DNA of 64,000 bases. It comes from Ancylobacter novellus DSM 506 (GTDB lineage: Bacteria; Pseudomonadota; Alphaproteobacteria; Rhizobiales; Xanthobacteraceae). This document shows, in pieces, positions 38,110 through 48,008 of the stretch. How positions within the stretch are numbered: the first letter of the stretch is position 1; each line of letters begins with the position of its first letter. The stretch covers positions 3,162,001-3,226,000 of the forward strand of contig NC_014217.1 of assembly GCF_000092925.1 (NCBI RefSeq). The letters run 5' to 3'. Both the position numbers and the translations under genes were made by a program. The notes below the pieces were generated by a model. It saw only the letters and a list, made by a program, of their open reading frames with translations, did not search any database and was not told the DNA's origin.

Positions 38110-39147
38110 TCATCTCTCGGTAAGCTTCAGTTCGATGCGCCGGTTGCGGGCGCGCGCGTCGTCGCTGTCGGCGTCGTCGATCGGCTGGTACTCGCCGAAG
38201 CCGGCGGCGACCAGATGCTGCGGCGACACCCCCTTGCCGGCGAGATACTGCACCACCGCGATGGAGCGCGCCGCCGAGAGCTGCCAGTTGGAGGGAAAGA
38301 GCGGCGTCGCGATCGGCCGGTTGTCGGTGTGGCCGTCGACGCGCAGCACCCAGGAGATGTCGGAGGGGATCTCCTTCTCCAGCGCCACCAGCGCCTCCGC
38401 CAGCTTGTCCAGCGCCGGCATGGCGTCGGGGCGCAAATCCGCCGAGGCGCGGTCGAAGAAGATCTCCGACTGGAACACGAAGCGGTCGCCGACGATGCGC
38501 ACGTCAGGCCGGTCGCCGAGGATGGCGCGCAGCCGGCCGAAGAACTCCGAGCGGTAGCGCGTGAGCTCCTGCACCCGCTGGGCCAGCGCCACGTTGAGCC
38601 GGCGGCCGAGGTCGGCGAGGCGCGACTGGCTCTCCTTGTCCTTCTGCTCGGAAATGTCGAGAGCCTGCTCCAGCGCCGCGATCTGCCGGCGCAACGCGGC
38701 GATCTGTTGGTTGAGGATGGCGATCTGCGCCGCGGCCTGGGCGGCGGCGTCCTTCTCCTGCCCGAGTTCGCGGGCGAGATCGGCGCTGCGGGCCTGCGCG
38801 GCGGCGATCTCCTCGGGCGACGCGACAGCGGTGGCCGCCGCCTGCAGCGCGTCGCGCTCCTGCTCGAGCCGCAGCAGACTGGCGCGCAGCGCGCCCATCT
38901 GGCTCTCGGATTCGGAATCGTTGGCGCGTTCCAGCGCCAAAAGGTCGGTCAATTCGCGGATCTGCGCCTGCAGCCGCGCCATCGCATCGTCCTTCGAGCC
39001 GATCTCCTGCGTCAGTACGAACTGGGCGAGCACGAAGACCGAGAGTAGGAAGACGAAGACCAGCAGCAGCGTCGACAGGGCGTCGACGAAGCCAGGCCAG
39101 TAGTCGATTTGCCGTTCGCCGCGGCGGGCGCGTCCCAGTGCCATCAC
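38110..39147 (-). CDS. MotB/OmpA-like peptidoglycan-binding coiled-coil protein
   Basis: One N-terminal helix (PGFVDALSTLLLVFVFLLSVFVLAQF), with an Asp at its start as in MotB stators, is followed by about 150 residues of coiled coil (RLQAQIRELTDLLALERAND ... ALRRQIAALEQALDISEQK). The C-terminal OmpA domain contains WVLRVDGHTDNRPIATP and SNWQLSAARSIAVVQYL. The start (GTG 39147 or ATG 39144) overlaps the stop of the MotA-like gene. Together they look like an ion-driven motor of unknown duty. No flagellar genes are nearby. Confidence 0.85.
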   Translation of the reverse strand: MMALGRARRGERQIDYWPGFVDALSTLLLVFVFLLSVFVLAQFVLTQEIGSKDDAMARLQAQIRELTDLLALERANDSESESQMGALRASLLRLEQERDALQAAATAVASPEEIAAAQARSADLARELGQEKDAAAQAAAQIAILNQQIAALRRQIAALEQALDISEQKDKESQSRLADLGRRLNVALAQRVQELTRYRSEFFGRLRAILGDRPDVRIVGDRFVFQSEIFFDRASADLRPDAMPALDKLAEALVALEKEIPSDISWVLRVDGHTDNRPIATPLFPSNWQLSAARSIAVVQYLAGKGVSPQHLVAAGFGEYQPIDDADSDDARARNRRIELKLTER

Positions 39148-40211
39148 GCACGCTCGCGGTCGGACTGGCCCTCGGCGATGCGTTCGAGCAGGCGCTTGAT
39201 GTCGCGCTGCTGCTCGGCCTGCGCCTCGACCCAGTCACGCACCATCTGCTGCTCCGAGCGCATGTGCTGGACGAGGCCCTGCAGGCTCTCGGCAAGATGG
39301 GCCATGGCGGTGGTGACACGCTGCGAGCCGGCCTCGGTCATGGTGCGGTCGAGCTTGGCGATGGCCTGTGTCAGCTCGCCAAGGTCGGGACCACCGCTCG
39401 CCAGCGGCGGCAGGCCGGCCGCCGCGCCGGCAGGGGCGGTGGTGGTGGTTCCGGAAGCCGCCGTGCGCGGGTTGCGCGCCCGCGCCGCCTCGATGCCGAG
39501 ATCCTCCACCGTCGTCGACAGCCAGTCTTCGAGGTCGATGTAGAAGCGGTTCTGCGCCTGCCCGGCCTGCAGGTCGAGGAAGCCGAGCACCAGCGAGCCG
39601 GCGAGGCCGAACAGCGAGGACGAGAAGGCGATGCCCATGCCGCCCAGCGGCGCGGCGAGGCCGGTCTTCATGGCGTCGAGCACGGAAGCCGATTCCGGCC
39701 CGACATTGAGCGAGCCGATGACCCGGCCGATCGACGACACCGTGTCGAGCAGGCCCCAGAAGGTGCCGAGCAGGCCGAGGAAGATGAGCAGGCCCGTGAG
39801 GTAGCGCAGCAGATCGCGCGCCTCGTCGAGGCGGGTGCCGATCGAGTCGAGGATGCCGCGCATCGTCGCCTGCGAGATCGTCATCCGCCCGACACGGTCG
39901 CCGAGCAGCGACGCCATGGGCGCCAGCAGCACCGGCGCGCGCGGCACCTCCAGCCCGGGGTCGGCGACGCGGAAGCTGTTCACCCACGCGACTTCGGGCA
40001 GCAGCCGCACCACCTGCCGGAAGGCGAAGATGGTGCCGACGAACAGCACGCCGAAAATGACGCCGTTGAGGCCGGGATTGTTCAGGAAGGCACGCCAGAT
40101 CTGCTCATGCAGGACCGAGGCGAGCGCCACGCAGAGCAGCACGAAGACCACCATCCGCACCAGGAAGATGCGGGGAGATGAGAGCTTGTGAAACGATTCC
40201 GACCCGTCCAT
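39144..40211 (-). CDS. MotA/TolQ/ExbB-like proton channel protein
   Basis: The 355-residue protein has two N-terminal helices (about 18-35, 47-65) and two more (YLTGLLIFLGLLGTFWGLLD; GGMGIAFSSSLFGLAGSLVL) that match the conserved channel pair of MotA/ExbB proteins. A cytoplasmic Ala/Thr-rich linker and a helix (AHLAESLQGLVQHMRSEQQM) end the protein. It is coupled by a 4-bp overlap to the OmpA-like partner. A role in envelope mechanics is inferred; it is distinct from the tolQR pair at 20-21 kb. Confidence 0.85.
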   Translation of the reverse strand: MDGSESFHKLSSPRIFLVRMVVFVLLCVALASVLHEQIWRAFLNNPGLNGVIFGVLFVGTIFAFRQVVRLLPEVAWVNSFRVADPGLEVPRAPVLLAPMASLLGDRVGRMTISQATMRGILDSIGTRLDEARDLLRYLTGLLIFLGLLGTFWGLLDTVSSIGRVIGSLNVGPESASVLDAMKTGLAAPLGGMGIAFSSSLFGLAGSLVLGFLDLQAGQAQNRFYIDLEDWLSTTVEDLGIEAARARNPRTAASGTTTTAPAGAAAGLPPLASGGPDLGELTQAIAKLDRTMTEAGSQRVTTAMAHLAESLQGLVQHMRSEQQMVRDWVEAQAEQQRDIKRLLERIAEGQSDRERA

Positions 40212-40329
40212 GCCCGTGGCTGTCCCCCTGCAACGGCGGCCTCGCCCGAGATGACCACCCGTCGGGCCGGACTATGCCACACCCCGTAGGAAATGGAACG
40301 CGCGACGCTCCGGCTTTCGCCGGCCCTAC

Positions 40330-41130
40330 CTAACCACCACTGCCGGCTTTGCGCACCAGCGACAGCAGGTCGCGGCGCACAATCTCGTTGCCGACGATGA
40401 TGTCGCCCTTGGCCAGCATCTTGTCGGCGTCGTCGAGATCGCTGACATAGCCGCCGGCCTCGCGCACCAGCACGATGCCGGCCGCCATGTCCCAGGGGCT
40501 CAGGCCCCGCTCCCAGAAGGCGTCGAAGCGGCCTGCCGCCACCCAGGCGAGATCGAGCGCCGCCGAGCCGGTGCGGCGCACGCCCGCCACCTTCGGCCCC
40601 ACGGCGGCATATTCGCGCGAGAACCGGGCGAAATCCCCACGTCCCATATGCGGGATGCCGCAGCACACCACGCTGTCGGCCAGGTTGCGGCGCGCCGCGA
40701 CGCGGATGCGGCGGTCGTTCATGAAGGCGCCGGCACCCTTCTCGGCGATGAAAAGCTCGTCGGTGATGGGGTTGAAGATCACGCCCGCGATCGGCACGCC
40801 GTCGCGCGCCAGCGCCAGCGAGACGCAGAACAGCGGGATGCCGTGCAGGAAGTTGGTGGTGCCGTCGAGCGGGTCGATGATCCAGCGGTGGCTCTCGTCG
40901 GCGCCGTCGATCTCGCCGCTCTCCTCCATGATGAAGCCGAAGTTCGGCCGCGCCTTGGTGAGCTCTTCCTGCAGGATGCGCTCGGCCTTGCGGTCGGCGG
41001 CGGAGACGAAGTCGGCCGGCCCCTTGAGCGAGACCTGCAGGTTCTCCACCTCGCCGAAATCGCGGATCAGGGAACGGCCGGCCTTGCGGACGGCCTGGAC
41101 CATCACGGTCATCAGGGCGGTGCGGATCAT
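40330..41130 (-). CDS. suhB: Inositol monophosphatase family protein (SuhB-like)
   Basis: The 266-residue protein has the metal sites EESGE, WIIDPLDGTTNFLHG and the C-terminal LSPWDMAAGIVLVREAGG, the two Prosite-type signatures of the family. It should hydrolyse inositol-1-phosphate or related phosphates; SuhB also joins rRNA antitermination complexes in E. coli. It lies between zapA and the MotA-like gene, 118 bp from the latter. Confidence 0.93.
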   Translation of the reverse strand: MIRTALMTVMVQAVRKAGRSLIRDFGEVENLQVSLKGPADFVSAADRKAERILQEELTKARPNFGFIMEESGEIDGADESHRWIIDPLDGTTNFLHGIPLFCVSLALARDGVPIAGVIFNPITDELFIAEKGAGAFMNDRRIRVAARRNLADSVVCCGIPHMGRGDFARFSREYAAVGPKVAGVRRTGSAALDLAWVAAGRFDAFWERGLSPWDMAAGIVLVREAGGYVSDLDDADKMLAKGDIIVGNEIVRRDLLSLVRKAGSGG

Positions 41131-41238
41131 TGCTTCTTCCAGATGCGGGCGGGCGGGAAACGGAGTGCTCCTCTGCGCTCCCGGGCTGGCGGCGTCAAGC
41201 CCGCGGCACCGCGGCCGCTCGATGCAGGGCGCGGGCTT

Positions 41239-41622
41239 TCAGCCCATCCCCACGCCACCCGAAGGGCTTGGCCCGAGCTCGCGGGCGAGCTTCTCCAGCC
41301 GTTCGGCGGCGGCGACCACAGTGCCGGCGAGCTGGCTCTCCGTCTCGCCGAGCTTCTGCACCGCCGCGCTGCGGGCGGCGCGCTCGGTCCCCACCTCCTG
41401 CTCCAGCGCCCGGATGCGTCGGCGCGCCTCGCTGAGCTCGTCGGCGATGGTGATGGCCGCCATGATGGAGAGCCGCTGGTCGCCGATCTCGCCGAAGGCG
41501 GCGCGCATCTGGTCGATGCGCGCATCCACCTCCTCGCCGAGGCCGGCGAGGTGCTCCTCCTGGCCGTCGTCGCAGGCCATGCGGTAGGCGCGCCCGCCGA
41601 TGCTGATGGTCACATAGGCCAT
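41239..41622 (-). CDS. zapA: Cell division protein ZapA
   Basis: The 127-residue protein begins MAYVTISIGGRAYRMACDDG and continues EEHLAGLGEEVDARIDQMRA, LSIMAAITIADELSEARR and a long C-terminal coiled coil, matching ZapA. It bundles FtsZ filaments at mid-cell. The gene follows DUF4164 by 21 bp, the normal pairing in this order. Confidence 0.92.
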   Translation of the reverse strand: MAYVTISIGGRAYRMACDDGQEEHLAGLGEEVDARIDQMRAAFGEIGDQRLSIMAAITIADELSEARRRIRALEQEVGTERAARSAAVQKLGETESQLAGTVVAAAERLEKLARELGPSPSGGVGMG

Positions 41623-41643
41623 GCGCCCCTCCCGTCCGCGCGA

Positions 41644-41940
41644 TCAGCGCTCATGCGCGGCGAGCACCGCGCGGATGGTTTCCATGGCGCCGCCGAGCCG
41701 GCGCGCGACCTCCTCATTGGCGCTCTCCAGCCGGTCGGCCCGGGCCTCGGCATTGTCGAGCGCATCGGCGAGGCGCGAGCGGTCGGCGCCGAGCACATGC
41801 AGTTGCTGGGCGAGCGCGGCTTCCTGCCGCTCCACCTCGAGCCGGCGCTCGATCGCCGCCTCCAGCGCGTCGACGGCGCCGTTGAAGCGCCGGAGCGCGG
41901 ATTCCAGGGCCGTCGGTTCGCCCCCTGCCGGCGCGCTCAT
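41644..41940 (-). CDS. DUF4164 family coiled-coil protein
   Basis: At 98 residues from ATG 41940 it is almost entirely helical (LESALRRFNGAVDALEAAIE ... QQLHVLGADRSRLADALDNA). It matches DUF4164, found next to zapA in Hyphomicrobiales. By shape and position it may work with ZapA as ZapB does in enterobacteria; that is inference. Confidence 0.85.
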   Translation of the reverse strand: MSAPAGGEPTALESALRRFNGAVDALEAAIERRLEVERQEAALAQQLHVLGADRSRLADALDNAEARADRLESANEEVARRLGGAMETIRAVLAAHER

Positions 41941-42242
41941 GGTCTCTCCGCTCCACCCCGGATCGCTAAGGCACGATCCCGCCAGATGATTCTGGACAAG
42001 TGATTCCGGCGATATTGAGCCTGCGGCGGAACGGAGCGTCAACCAAGGGGCCCGATGGGCCAGAATGACGCCGTCTCCGCCCAACGGCGCCTTTGACAGG
42101 GCGGCGGGTGATGCTATCACTCGCGCGCCCCTTATCCCGCATGCCGAGAGGGCCTGCTCGGACGGCCAGCTCGGGAGCATCGCGGCCTGTCGAAGACGCC
42201 GCCTCAACCGTCAACCCGTTCCCCTCGGAGACAGCCGTCCTC

Positions 42243-44234
42243 ATGTCGAACCGCGAGAAGCACGATCGCATGGCCAATGCCATCCGGGCCCTGGCCATGG
42301 ATGCCGTCGAAGCCGCCAATTCCGGCCATCCCGGCATGCCCATGGGCATGGCCGACGTGGCGACGGTCCTTTTCGGCAAGGTGCTGAAATTCGACCCAAC
42401 CGACCCGCAATGGCCGGATCGCGACCGCTTCATCCTCTCGGCCGGCCACGGCTCGATGCTGATCTACTCGCTGCTCTACCTCACCGGCTATGAGGGAATG
42501 ACGCTCGACGACATCAAGCATTTCCGCCAGCTCGGCTCGCGCACCCCGGGCCATCCGGAATACGGCCACACGGTCGGCATCGAGACCACCACCGGCCCGC
42601 TTGGCCAGGGTCTCGCCAACTCGGTCGGCTTCGCCCTCGCCGAACGCATGCTGAACGCCCAGTTCGGCGACGACCTCGTCGATCACCACACCTATGTGAT
42701 CTGCGGCGACGGCTGCCTGATGGAAGGCATCTCGGAAGAGGCGATCGAGCTCGCCGGCCGGCAGAAGCTCGGCAAGCTGATCGTGCTTTGGGACGACAAC
42801 CACATCACGATCGACGGCTCGACCGCGCTCTCCGTCGCCACCGACCAGCTCGCCCGCTTCGAGGCCTCCGGCTGGGAGGCGACCCGCATCGACGGGCACG
42901 ATCCCGACGCCATCCTCGCCGCCATCGAGCACGCCAAGACCACCGACAAGCCCTCGCTGATCGCCTGCCGCACCACCATCGGCTACGGCGCCCCCAACAA
43001 GGGCGGCACCAATGCGGTGCACGGCGCGCCGCTCGGCGCCGCCGAGATCGCCGCCGCCCGCGCCTTCCTCAACTGGGAGTACGGCCCGTTCGAGATCCCG
43101 AGCGACGTGCTCGACGCCTGGCGCCTCGCCGGCCTGCGCTCGCGCCAGGCGCACAAGAGCTGGTCGCAGCGGCTGAAGGACACCGAAGTCGGCCAGCGCG
43201 CCGAGTTCGAGCGCCGCATCCGCGGCGAACTGCCCTCGAAGTTCGGCGAGACCGTCACCGGCGTGATCGCCAAGGCGCGCGCCGACGGCGGCGCTGTCGC
43301 CACCCGCAAATCCTCCGAGATCGCGCTGGAGGCCCTCACCGCGGCGCTGCCGGAGATGGTGGGCGGCTCGGCCGACCTCACCCATTCCAACAACACCAAG
43401 ACCAAGGCCACCTCGGTCTATGTCGAGCCGCCGAAATATGACGGCCGCTACATCAATTACGGCATCCGCGAGCACGGCATGGCGGCGGCGATGAACGGCA
43501 TCGCCCTGCATGGCGGCTTCATCCCCTATGGCGGCACCTTCCTGGTGTTCTCCGACTATGCCCGCGGCTCCATCCGCCTCGCCGCGCTGATGGGCGTTCG
43601 GGTGGTCTATGTCTTCACCCACGATTCGATCGGCGTGGGCGAGGACGGGCCGACCCACCAGCCGGTGGAGCACCTCGCCGCGCTGCGCGCCATCCCGAAC
43701 CTCACCGTCTTCCGTCCCTGCGACACGGTGGAGACGGCGGAAGCCTGGAAGCTGGCGCTGGAGCACAAGACCGGCCCGAGCGTGCTGGCGCTCACCCGCC
43801 AGAACCTGCCGCTGCTGCGCACCGATTCCAGCGATCGCTGCCTCACCGCGCGCGGGGCCTATGAGCTGGCGCCGGCATCCGACGAGGCGCAGGTCTCGCT
43901 CTTCGCCTCCGGCTCGGAGGTCTCGCTTGCCATGAAGGCGCGCGAGACGCTGCAGGCGCAGGGCATTCCCACCCGCGTCGTCTCGGTGCCGTGCTTCGAA
44001 CTGTTCCTCAACCAGCCAGAGGAGACCCGCCGGCAGGTCGTGGGCAAGGCGCCGGTGAAGATCGCCATCGAGGCCGCCATCCGCCAGGGCTGGTCCGACA
44101 TCGTCGGTTCGGACGCCGCCTTCGTCGGCATGACCGGCTTCGGCGCCTCCGGCCCTGCGCCGGAAGTCTTCGCGCATTTCGGCATCACGCCGGAAGGCGT
44201 GGTGGCGACGGCTCTGAGCCGCCTGAAGCGCTGA
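42243..44234 (+). CDS. tkt: Transketolase
   Basis: The 663-residue thiamine diphosphate enzyme has [20 protein letters not shown], the TPP motif [13 protein letters not shown]...[10 protein letters not shown], the central [18 protein letters not shown] and the C-terminal [16 protein letters not shown]. It transfers two-carbon ketol units in the pentose phosphate or Calvin pathway. ATG 42243 has GGAG upstream (CTCGGAGACAGCCGTCCTC). It heads a same-strand set tkt-gap-pgk-fba. Confidence 0.97.
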   Translation: MSNREKHDRMANAIRALAMDAVEAANSGHPGMPMGMADVATVLFGKVLKFDPTDPQWPDRDRFILSAGHGSMLIYSLLYLTGYEGMTLDDIKHFRQLGSRTPGHPEYGHTVGIETTTGPLGQGLANSVGFALAERMLNAQFGDDLVDHHTYVICGDGCLMEGISEEAIELAGRQKLGKLIVLWDDNHITIDGSTALSVATDQLARFEASGWEATRIDGHDPDAILAAIEHAKTTDKPSLIACRTTIGYGAPNKGGTNAVHGAPLGAAEIAAARAFLNWEYGPFEIPSDVLDAWRLAGLRSRQAHKSWSQRLKDTEVGQRAEFERRIRGELPSKFGETVTGVIAKARADGGAVATRKSSEIALEALTAALPEMVGGSADLTHSNNTKTKATSVYVEPPKYDGRYINYGIREHGMAAAMNGIALHGGFIPYGGTFLVFSDYARGSIRLAALMGVRVVYVFTHDSIGVGEDGPTHQPVEHLAALRAIPNLTVFRPCDTVETAEAWKLALEHKTGPSVLALTRQNLPLLRTDSSDRCLTARGAYELAPASDEAQVSLFASGSEVSLAMKARETLQAQGIPTRVVSVPCFELFLNQPEETRRQVVGKAPVKIAIEAAIRQGWSDIVGSDAAFVGMTGFGASGPAPEVFAHFGITPEGVVATALSRLKR

Positions 44235-44263
44235 ACGCGGAAAAGTTCCGCCCGCAGCCATGC

Positions 44264-44290
44264 AGCTGGCGCATGCATCATGCGCCAGCT
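44264..44290 (+). repeat. Perfect hairpin between tkt and gap
   Basis: AGCTGGCGCATG and CATGCGCCAGCT are exact 12-base inverted arms around a 3-base loop, 29 bp past the tkt stop. No T run follows, so it may be a 3'-stabilising or Rho-assisted structure, or a protein-binding palindrome. Confidence 0.6.
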
Positions 44291-44407
44291 CTGCCCCCAG
44301 GGTAACAGCGGCAAAAGAGCGACTGGTCTCCTAACGTCCGCCGCGCTATGAGGCCAATCGCGCGGATGTGAAGAGAACGCTCGTATAGTCACCTGGGGAT
44401 AGAGAAC

Positions 44408-45415
44408 ATGACGCTCAAGGTTGCCATCAACGGCTTCGGACGCATCGGCCGCAACGTGCTGCGTGCCATCATCGAGTCGGGGCGCACCGACATCGAAGTC
44501 GTCGCCATCAACGATCTCGGCCCGGTCGAGACCAATGCGCACCTGTTCCGCTTCGACAGCGTGCATGGCCGCTTTCCCGGCGAGGTGAGGGTCGACGGCG
44601 ACACCATCGACGTGGGCCGCGGGCCGATCAAGGTCACCGCCGTGCGCAATCCGGCCGAGCTGCCGCACACGGCCCTCGGCGTCGACATCGCGCTGGAATG
44701 CACCGGCCTGTTCACCTCGAAGGAGAAGGCCTCGGCGCACCTGACCGCCGGCGCCAAGCGCGTGATCGTCTCCGCCCCGGCGGAAGGCGCCGACCTCACG
44801 GTCGTCTACGGCGTGAACCACGACAAGCTGACCAAGGACCATCTCGTCGTCTCCAACGCCTCGTGCACCACCAACTGCCTCGCGCCGGTGGTCAAGGTGC
44901 TCAACGACGCCGTCGGCATCGACCACGGCTTCATGACGACGATCCACTCCTACACCGGCGACCAGCCGACGCTGGACACCATGCACAAGGATCTCTACCG
45001 CGCCCGCGCCGCGGCGCTGTCGATGATCCCGACCACCACCGGCGCCGCCAAGGCGGTCGGCCTCGTGCTGCCGGAGCTCGCCGGCAAGCTGGACGGCACG
45101 TCGATCCGCGTGCCGACCCCGAACGTCTCCGTGGTCGACTTCAAGTTCGTCGCCAAGAAGAAGGTGACGAAGGACGAGATCAACGAGGCGATCAAGCGCG
45201 CGGCGGCGCAGGAGCTGAAGGGCATCCTCGGCACCACTGACCAGCCGAACGTCTCCTCCGACTTCAACCACGACCCGCACTCCTCGATCTTCCATCTGGA
45301 CCAGACCAAGGTGCTGGAAGGCAATTTCGTCCGCGTGCTGTCCTGGTACGATAATGAATGGGGCTTCTCCAACCGCATGTCCGACACGGCGGTGGCCCTC
45401 GGCAAGCTGATCTGA
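44408..45415 (+). CDS. gap: Glyceraldehyde-3-phosphate dehydrogenase
   Basis: The 335-residue protein has the Rossmann start [14 protein letters not shown], the catalytic block [15 protein letters not shown] with the nucleophilic Cys, and the C-terminal [13 protein letters not shown]. It interconverts glyceraldehyde-3-phosphate and 1,3-bisphosphoglycerate. GGGGAT lies eight bases before the ATG, and TATAGT at about 44384 is a possible -10. A terminator-like hairpin separates it from pgk. Confidence 0.97.
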   Translation: MTLKVAINGFGRIGRNVLRAIIESGRTDIEVVAINDLGPVETNAHLFRFDSVHGRFPGEVRVDGDTIDVGRGPIKVTAVRNPAELPHTALGVDIALECTGLFTSKEKASAHLTAGAKRVIVSAPAEGADLTVVYGVNHDKLTKDHLVVSNASCTTNCLAPVVKVLNDAVGIDHGFMTTIHSYTGDQPTLDTMHKDLYRARAAALSMIPTTTGAAKAVGLVLPELAGKLDGTSIRVPTPNVSVVDFKFVAKKKVTKDEINEAIKRAAAQELKGILGTTDQPNVSSDFNHDPHSSIFHLDQTKVLEGNFVRVLSWYDNEWGFSNRMSDTAVALGKLI

Positions 45416-45423
45416 GCCGTTCC

Positions 45424-45461
45424 CGGCCGGGCCTCCCCCATGGAGCCCGGCCGTTTCGTTT
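45424..45461 (+). terminator. Terminator or attenuator between gap and pgk
   Basis: CGGCCGGGC and GCCCGGCCG form a perfect 9-bp stem with a 12-base loop, followed by TTTCGTTT. It would cut much gap mRNA before pgk unless read through, so gap and pgk may be made in different amounts. Confidence 0.75.
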
Positions 45462-45489
45462 CAGGTCCAGCAACCAGGGAGAAAGCCAC

Positions 45490-46689
45490 ATGAGCGAGGA
45501 CTCCGCCTTCCGCACGCTCGACGACGCCGATGTCGCCGGCAAGCGCGTGCTCGTGCGCGTCGACCTCAACGTGCCGGTCGAGGCCGGCAAGGTCACCGAC
45601 GACACCCGTATCCGGGCCGTGCTGCCCACCATTTCCGAGATCGCCGACAAGGGCGGCAAGGTCATCCTGCTGGCCCATTTCGGCCGGCCCAAGGGCGAGG
45701 ACCCCGCCCTCTCGCTGGCGCCCATCGCCGGCGAGGTGGCGAGCCGCCTCGGCAAGCCCGTCGCTTTCGCGCCGGCGACGATCGGACCGGTCGCGGAAGC
45801 TGCCGTCGCCAAGCTGCAGCCCGGCGACGTGCTGCTGCTCGAGAACACCCGCTTCGACAAGCGCGAGGAGAAGAACGAGCCGGACTTCGTCGCCGCGCTC
45901 GCCGGCCTCGGCGACATCTACGTCAACGACGCCTTCGCCACCGCCCACCGCGCCCATGCCTCGACCGAGGGCCTCGCGCACCGGCTGCCGGCCTATGCCG
46001 GCCGCTGCATGCAGGAGGAGATCGAGGCGCTGGCCAAGGCGCTGGAGAAGCCGGAGCGGCCGGTGATGGCCGTCGTCGGCGGCGCCAAGGTGTCGTCGAA
46101 GCTGGAACTGCTCGGCAACCTCGTCGCCAAGGTCGACATTCTCGTCATCGGCGGCGGCATGGCCAACACCTTCCTCGCCGCCCAGGGCAAGGCGGTCGGC
46201 AAGTCGCTGTGCGAGCACGACCTCGCCGACACCGCCCGCGAGATCCTTGAGAAGGCCAAGGCGGCCGGCTGCGAGATCGTGCTGCCGGTCGACGCGCTGG
46301 CGGCGACCGAATTCAAGGCGCATGCGGCCCACCGCGTCGCCTCGGTCGACGACATCAAGGCCGACGAGATGATGCTCGATGCCGGTCCGGCCTCGATCGA
46401 CAATGTCATCGCCAGGTTGAAGACGGCAAAGACAGTGGTGTGGAACGGCCCGTTCGGCGCCTTTGAGCTGCCGCCCTTCGACACCGCCACGGTGGCGGTC
46501 GCCAAGGCGGCGGCGGAGCTGACCGACGCGGGCAAGCTGCTCTCGGTCGCCGGCGGCGGCGACACGGTGGCGGCGCTCAACCATGCCGGCGTCGCGGCGC
46601 GCTTCACCTATGTGTCGACGGCGGGCGGCGCCTTCCTGGAGTGGCTGGAAGGCAAGGCGCTGCCGGGCGTCGAGGCGCTCAGGCGTTGA
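45490..46689 (+). CDS. pgk: Phosphoglycerate kinase
   Basis: The 399-residue protein has [59 protein letters not shown] and the nucleotide loop [17 protein letters not shown], all canonical. It makes ATP from 1,3-bisphosphoglycerate. GGGAGA lies eight bases before ATG 45490. A small hairpin (46712-46728) follows. Confidence 0.97.
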   Translation: MSEDSAFRTLDDADVAGKRVLVRVDLNVPVEAGKVTDDTRIRAVLPTISEIADKGGKVILLAHFGRPKGEDPALSLAPIAGEVASRLGKPVAFAPATIGPVAEAAVAKLQPGDVLLLENTRFDKREEKNEPDFVAALAGLGDIYVNDAFATAHRAHASTEGLAHRLPAYAGRCMQEEIEALAKALEKPERPVMAVVGGAKVSSKLELLGNLVAKVDILVIGGGMANTFLAAQGKAVGKSLCEHDLADTAREILEKAKAAGCEIVLPVDALAATEFKAHAAHRVASVDDIKADEMMLDAGPASIDNVIARLKTAKTVVWNGPFGAFELPPFDTATVAVAKAAAELTDAGKLLSVAGGGDTVAALNHAGVAARFTYVSTAGGAFLEWLEGKALPGVEALRR

Positions 46690-46711
46690 CAACCGCGCCC
46701 GGCGTCAAATT

Positions 46712-46728
46712 GTCCCGATCTTCGGGAC
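46712..46728 (+). terminator. Small hairpin after pgk
   Basis: GTCCCGA and TCGGGAC pair around a 3-base loop, followed by only TT. It is weak; a TATAAA at about 46742-46747 just downstream could be the -10 of an fba promoter. Confidence 0.35.
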
Positions 46729-46819
46729 TTCGGCGCCGGGTGCTATAAATCCGACTGGTCCGGCCCCGCGGTCGATCCGGCCGCGCGGTTGTTCTGTCTG
46801 TTTCGCGCGGGAGAGAGAA

Positions 46820-47842
46820 ATGACGGCTAGCCTCGAAGAGGTTGCGTACAAATTGGCGGCGGGCGGCAAGGGTATCCTGGCCGCCGACGAGAGTGCGAGC
46901 ACCATCAAGAAGCGCTTCGATGCCATCGGCGTCGAATCCACCTTCGACAACCGGCGCGACTATCGCGAGATGCTGTTCCGGTCCGAGGCGATGTCGCAGT
47001 ACATCTCCGGCGTCATCCTCTTCGACGAGACCATCCGCCAGAATGCCAAGGACGGCACGCCGCTGGTCAAGCTGATCGAGGATGCCGGCTCCATCCCCGG
47101 CATCAAGGTCGACCTCGGCGCCAAGCCGCAGCCGGGCTGCCCCGGCGAGACCATCACCGAGGGCCTCGACGGCCTCGGCGAGCGCTTCAAGGAATATTAC
47201 GATCTCGGCGCGCGCTTCGCGAAGTGGCGCGCGGTGATCGACATCGGCCAGCACATCCCGAGCTACACCTCGATCCTCGCCAACGCCCAGGCACTCGCCC
47301 GCTACGCGGCGCTGGCGCAGGCGGCGGGCATCGTGCCGATCGTCGAGCCGGAAGTGCTGATGGATGGCGACCACGACATCGACCGCTGCTACGACGTGAC
47401 CGAGTGGGTGCTGAAGGAAGTCTTCCAGCAGCTCTTCTACGGCCGCGTGAAGCTGGAAGGCACCGTCCTCAAGCCGAACATGGTCATCGCCGGCAAGAAG
47501 TCGTCGAAGCAGGCCTCCGTCGCCGAGGTCGCCGAGAAGACCGTGCGCTGCCTGAAGAACTGCGTGCCGACGGCGATCCCGTCCGTCGCCTTCCTGTCCG
47601 GCGGCCAGTCGGACGAGGAAGCCACGGCCCATCTCGACGCGATGATCCGCGCCGGCGGGCTGCCGTGGAACCTCACCTTCTCCTATGGCCGCGCGCTGCA
47701 GGCCGCGCCGCAGAAGGCGTGGTCCGGCAAGACCGAGAACATTGCTGCCGGCCAGGCCGCCTTCACCCACCGGGCGAAGATGAACTACCTCGCCGCGCTC
47801 GGCCAGTGGACCCCCGAGGTCGAGCAGAAGAAGGCCGCCTGA
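46820..47842 (+). CDS. fba: Class I fructose-bisphosphate aldolase
   Basis: The 340-residue protein has [30 protein letters not shown] and the Schiff-base lysine segment [14 protein letters not shown]. These identify the class I, metal-independent aldolase, which in bacteria is less usual than the class II zinc enzyme. It cleaves or forms fructose-1,6-bisphosphate. GAGAG precedes ATG 46820, and a strong terminator follows. Confidence 0.96.
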   Translation: MTASLEEVAYKLAAGGKGILAADESASTIKKRFDAIGVESTFDNRRDYREMLFRSEAMSQYISGVILFDETIRQNAKDGTPLVKLIEDAGSIPGIKVDLGAKPQPGCPGETITEGLDGLGERFKEYYDLGARFAKWRAVIDIGQHIPSYTSILANAQALARYAALAQAAGIVPIVEPEVLMDGDHDIDRCYDVTEWVLKEVFQQLFYGRVKLEGTVLKPNMVIAGKKSSKQASVAEVAEKTVRCLKNCVPTAIPSVAFLSGGQSDEEATAHLDAMIRAGGLPWNLTFSYGRALQAAPQKAWSGKTENIAAGQAAFTHRAKMNYLAALGQWTPEVEQKKAA

Positions 47843-47869
47843 GGTTCTTCGCCCCGATAAGAAACGAAG

Positions 47870-47893
47870 CGCCGCCCCCACGGGCGGCGTTTT
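47870..47893 (+). terminator. Strong intrinsic terminator after fba
   Basis: CGCCGCCC and GGGCGGCG form an 8-bp stem with a 4-base loop, followed by TTTTCATTTT. It ends the tkt-gap-pgk-fba group. Confidence 0.88.
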
Positions 47894-48008
47894 CATTTTG
47901 CCGACTTATATTTGCGGGGTACGTGGCTTTACTTGGCTTGATCTCACGCAACGCCGGAACGGCCACCGCCCTCTTAACGTTGACCCAACGTCAGCAGGGA
48001 TGCGGGCC

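Noticed and set aside
38110..40211. A Zorya anti-phage system
   Set aside because: The pair recalls ZorAB, but the channel protein lacks the very long cytoplasmic tail of ZorA, and no ZorC, ZorD or ZorE-like gene is adjacent; suhB, zapA and GNAT flank it.
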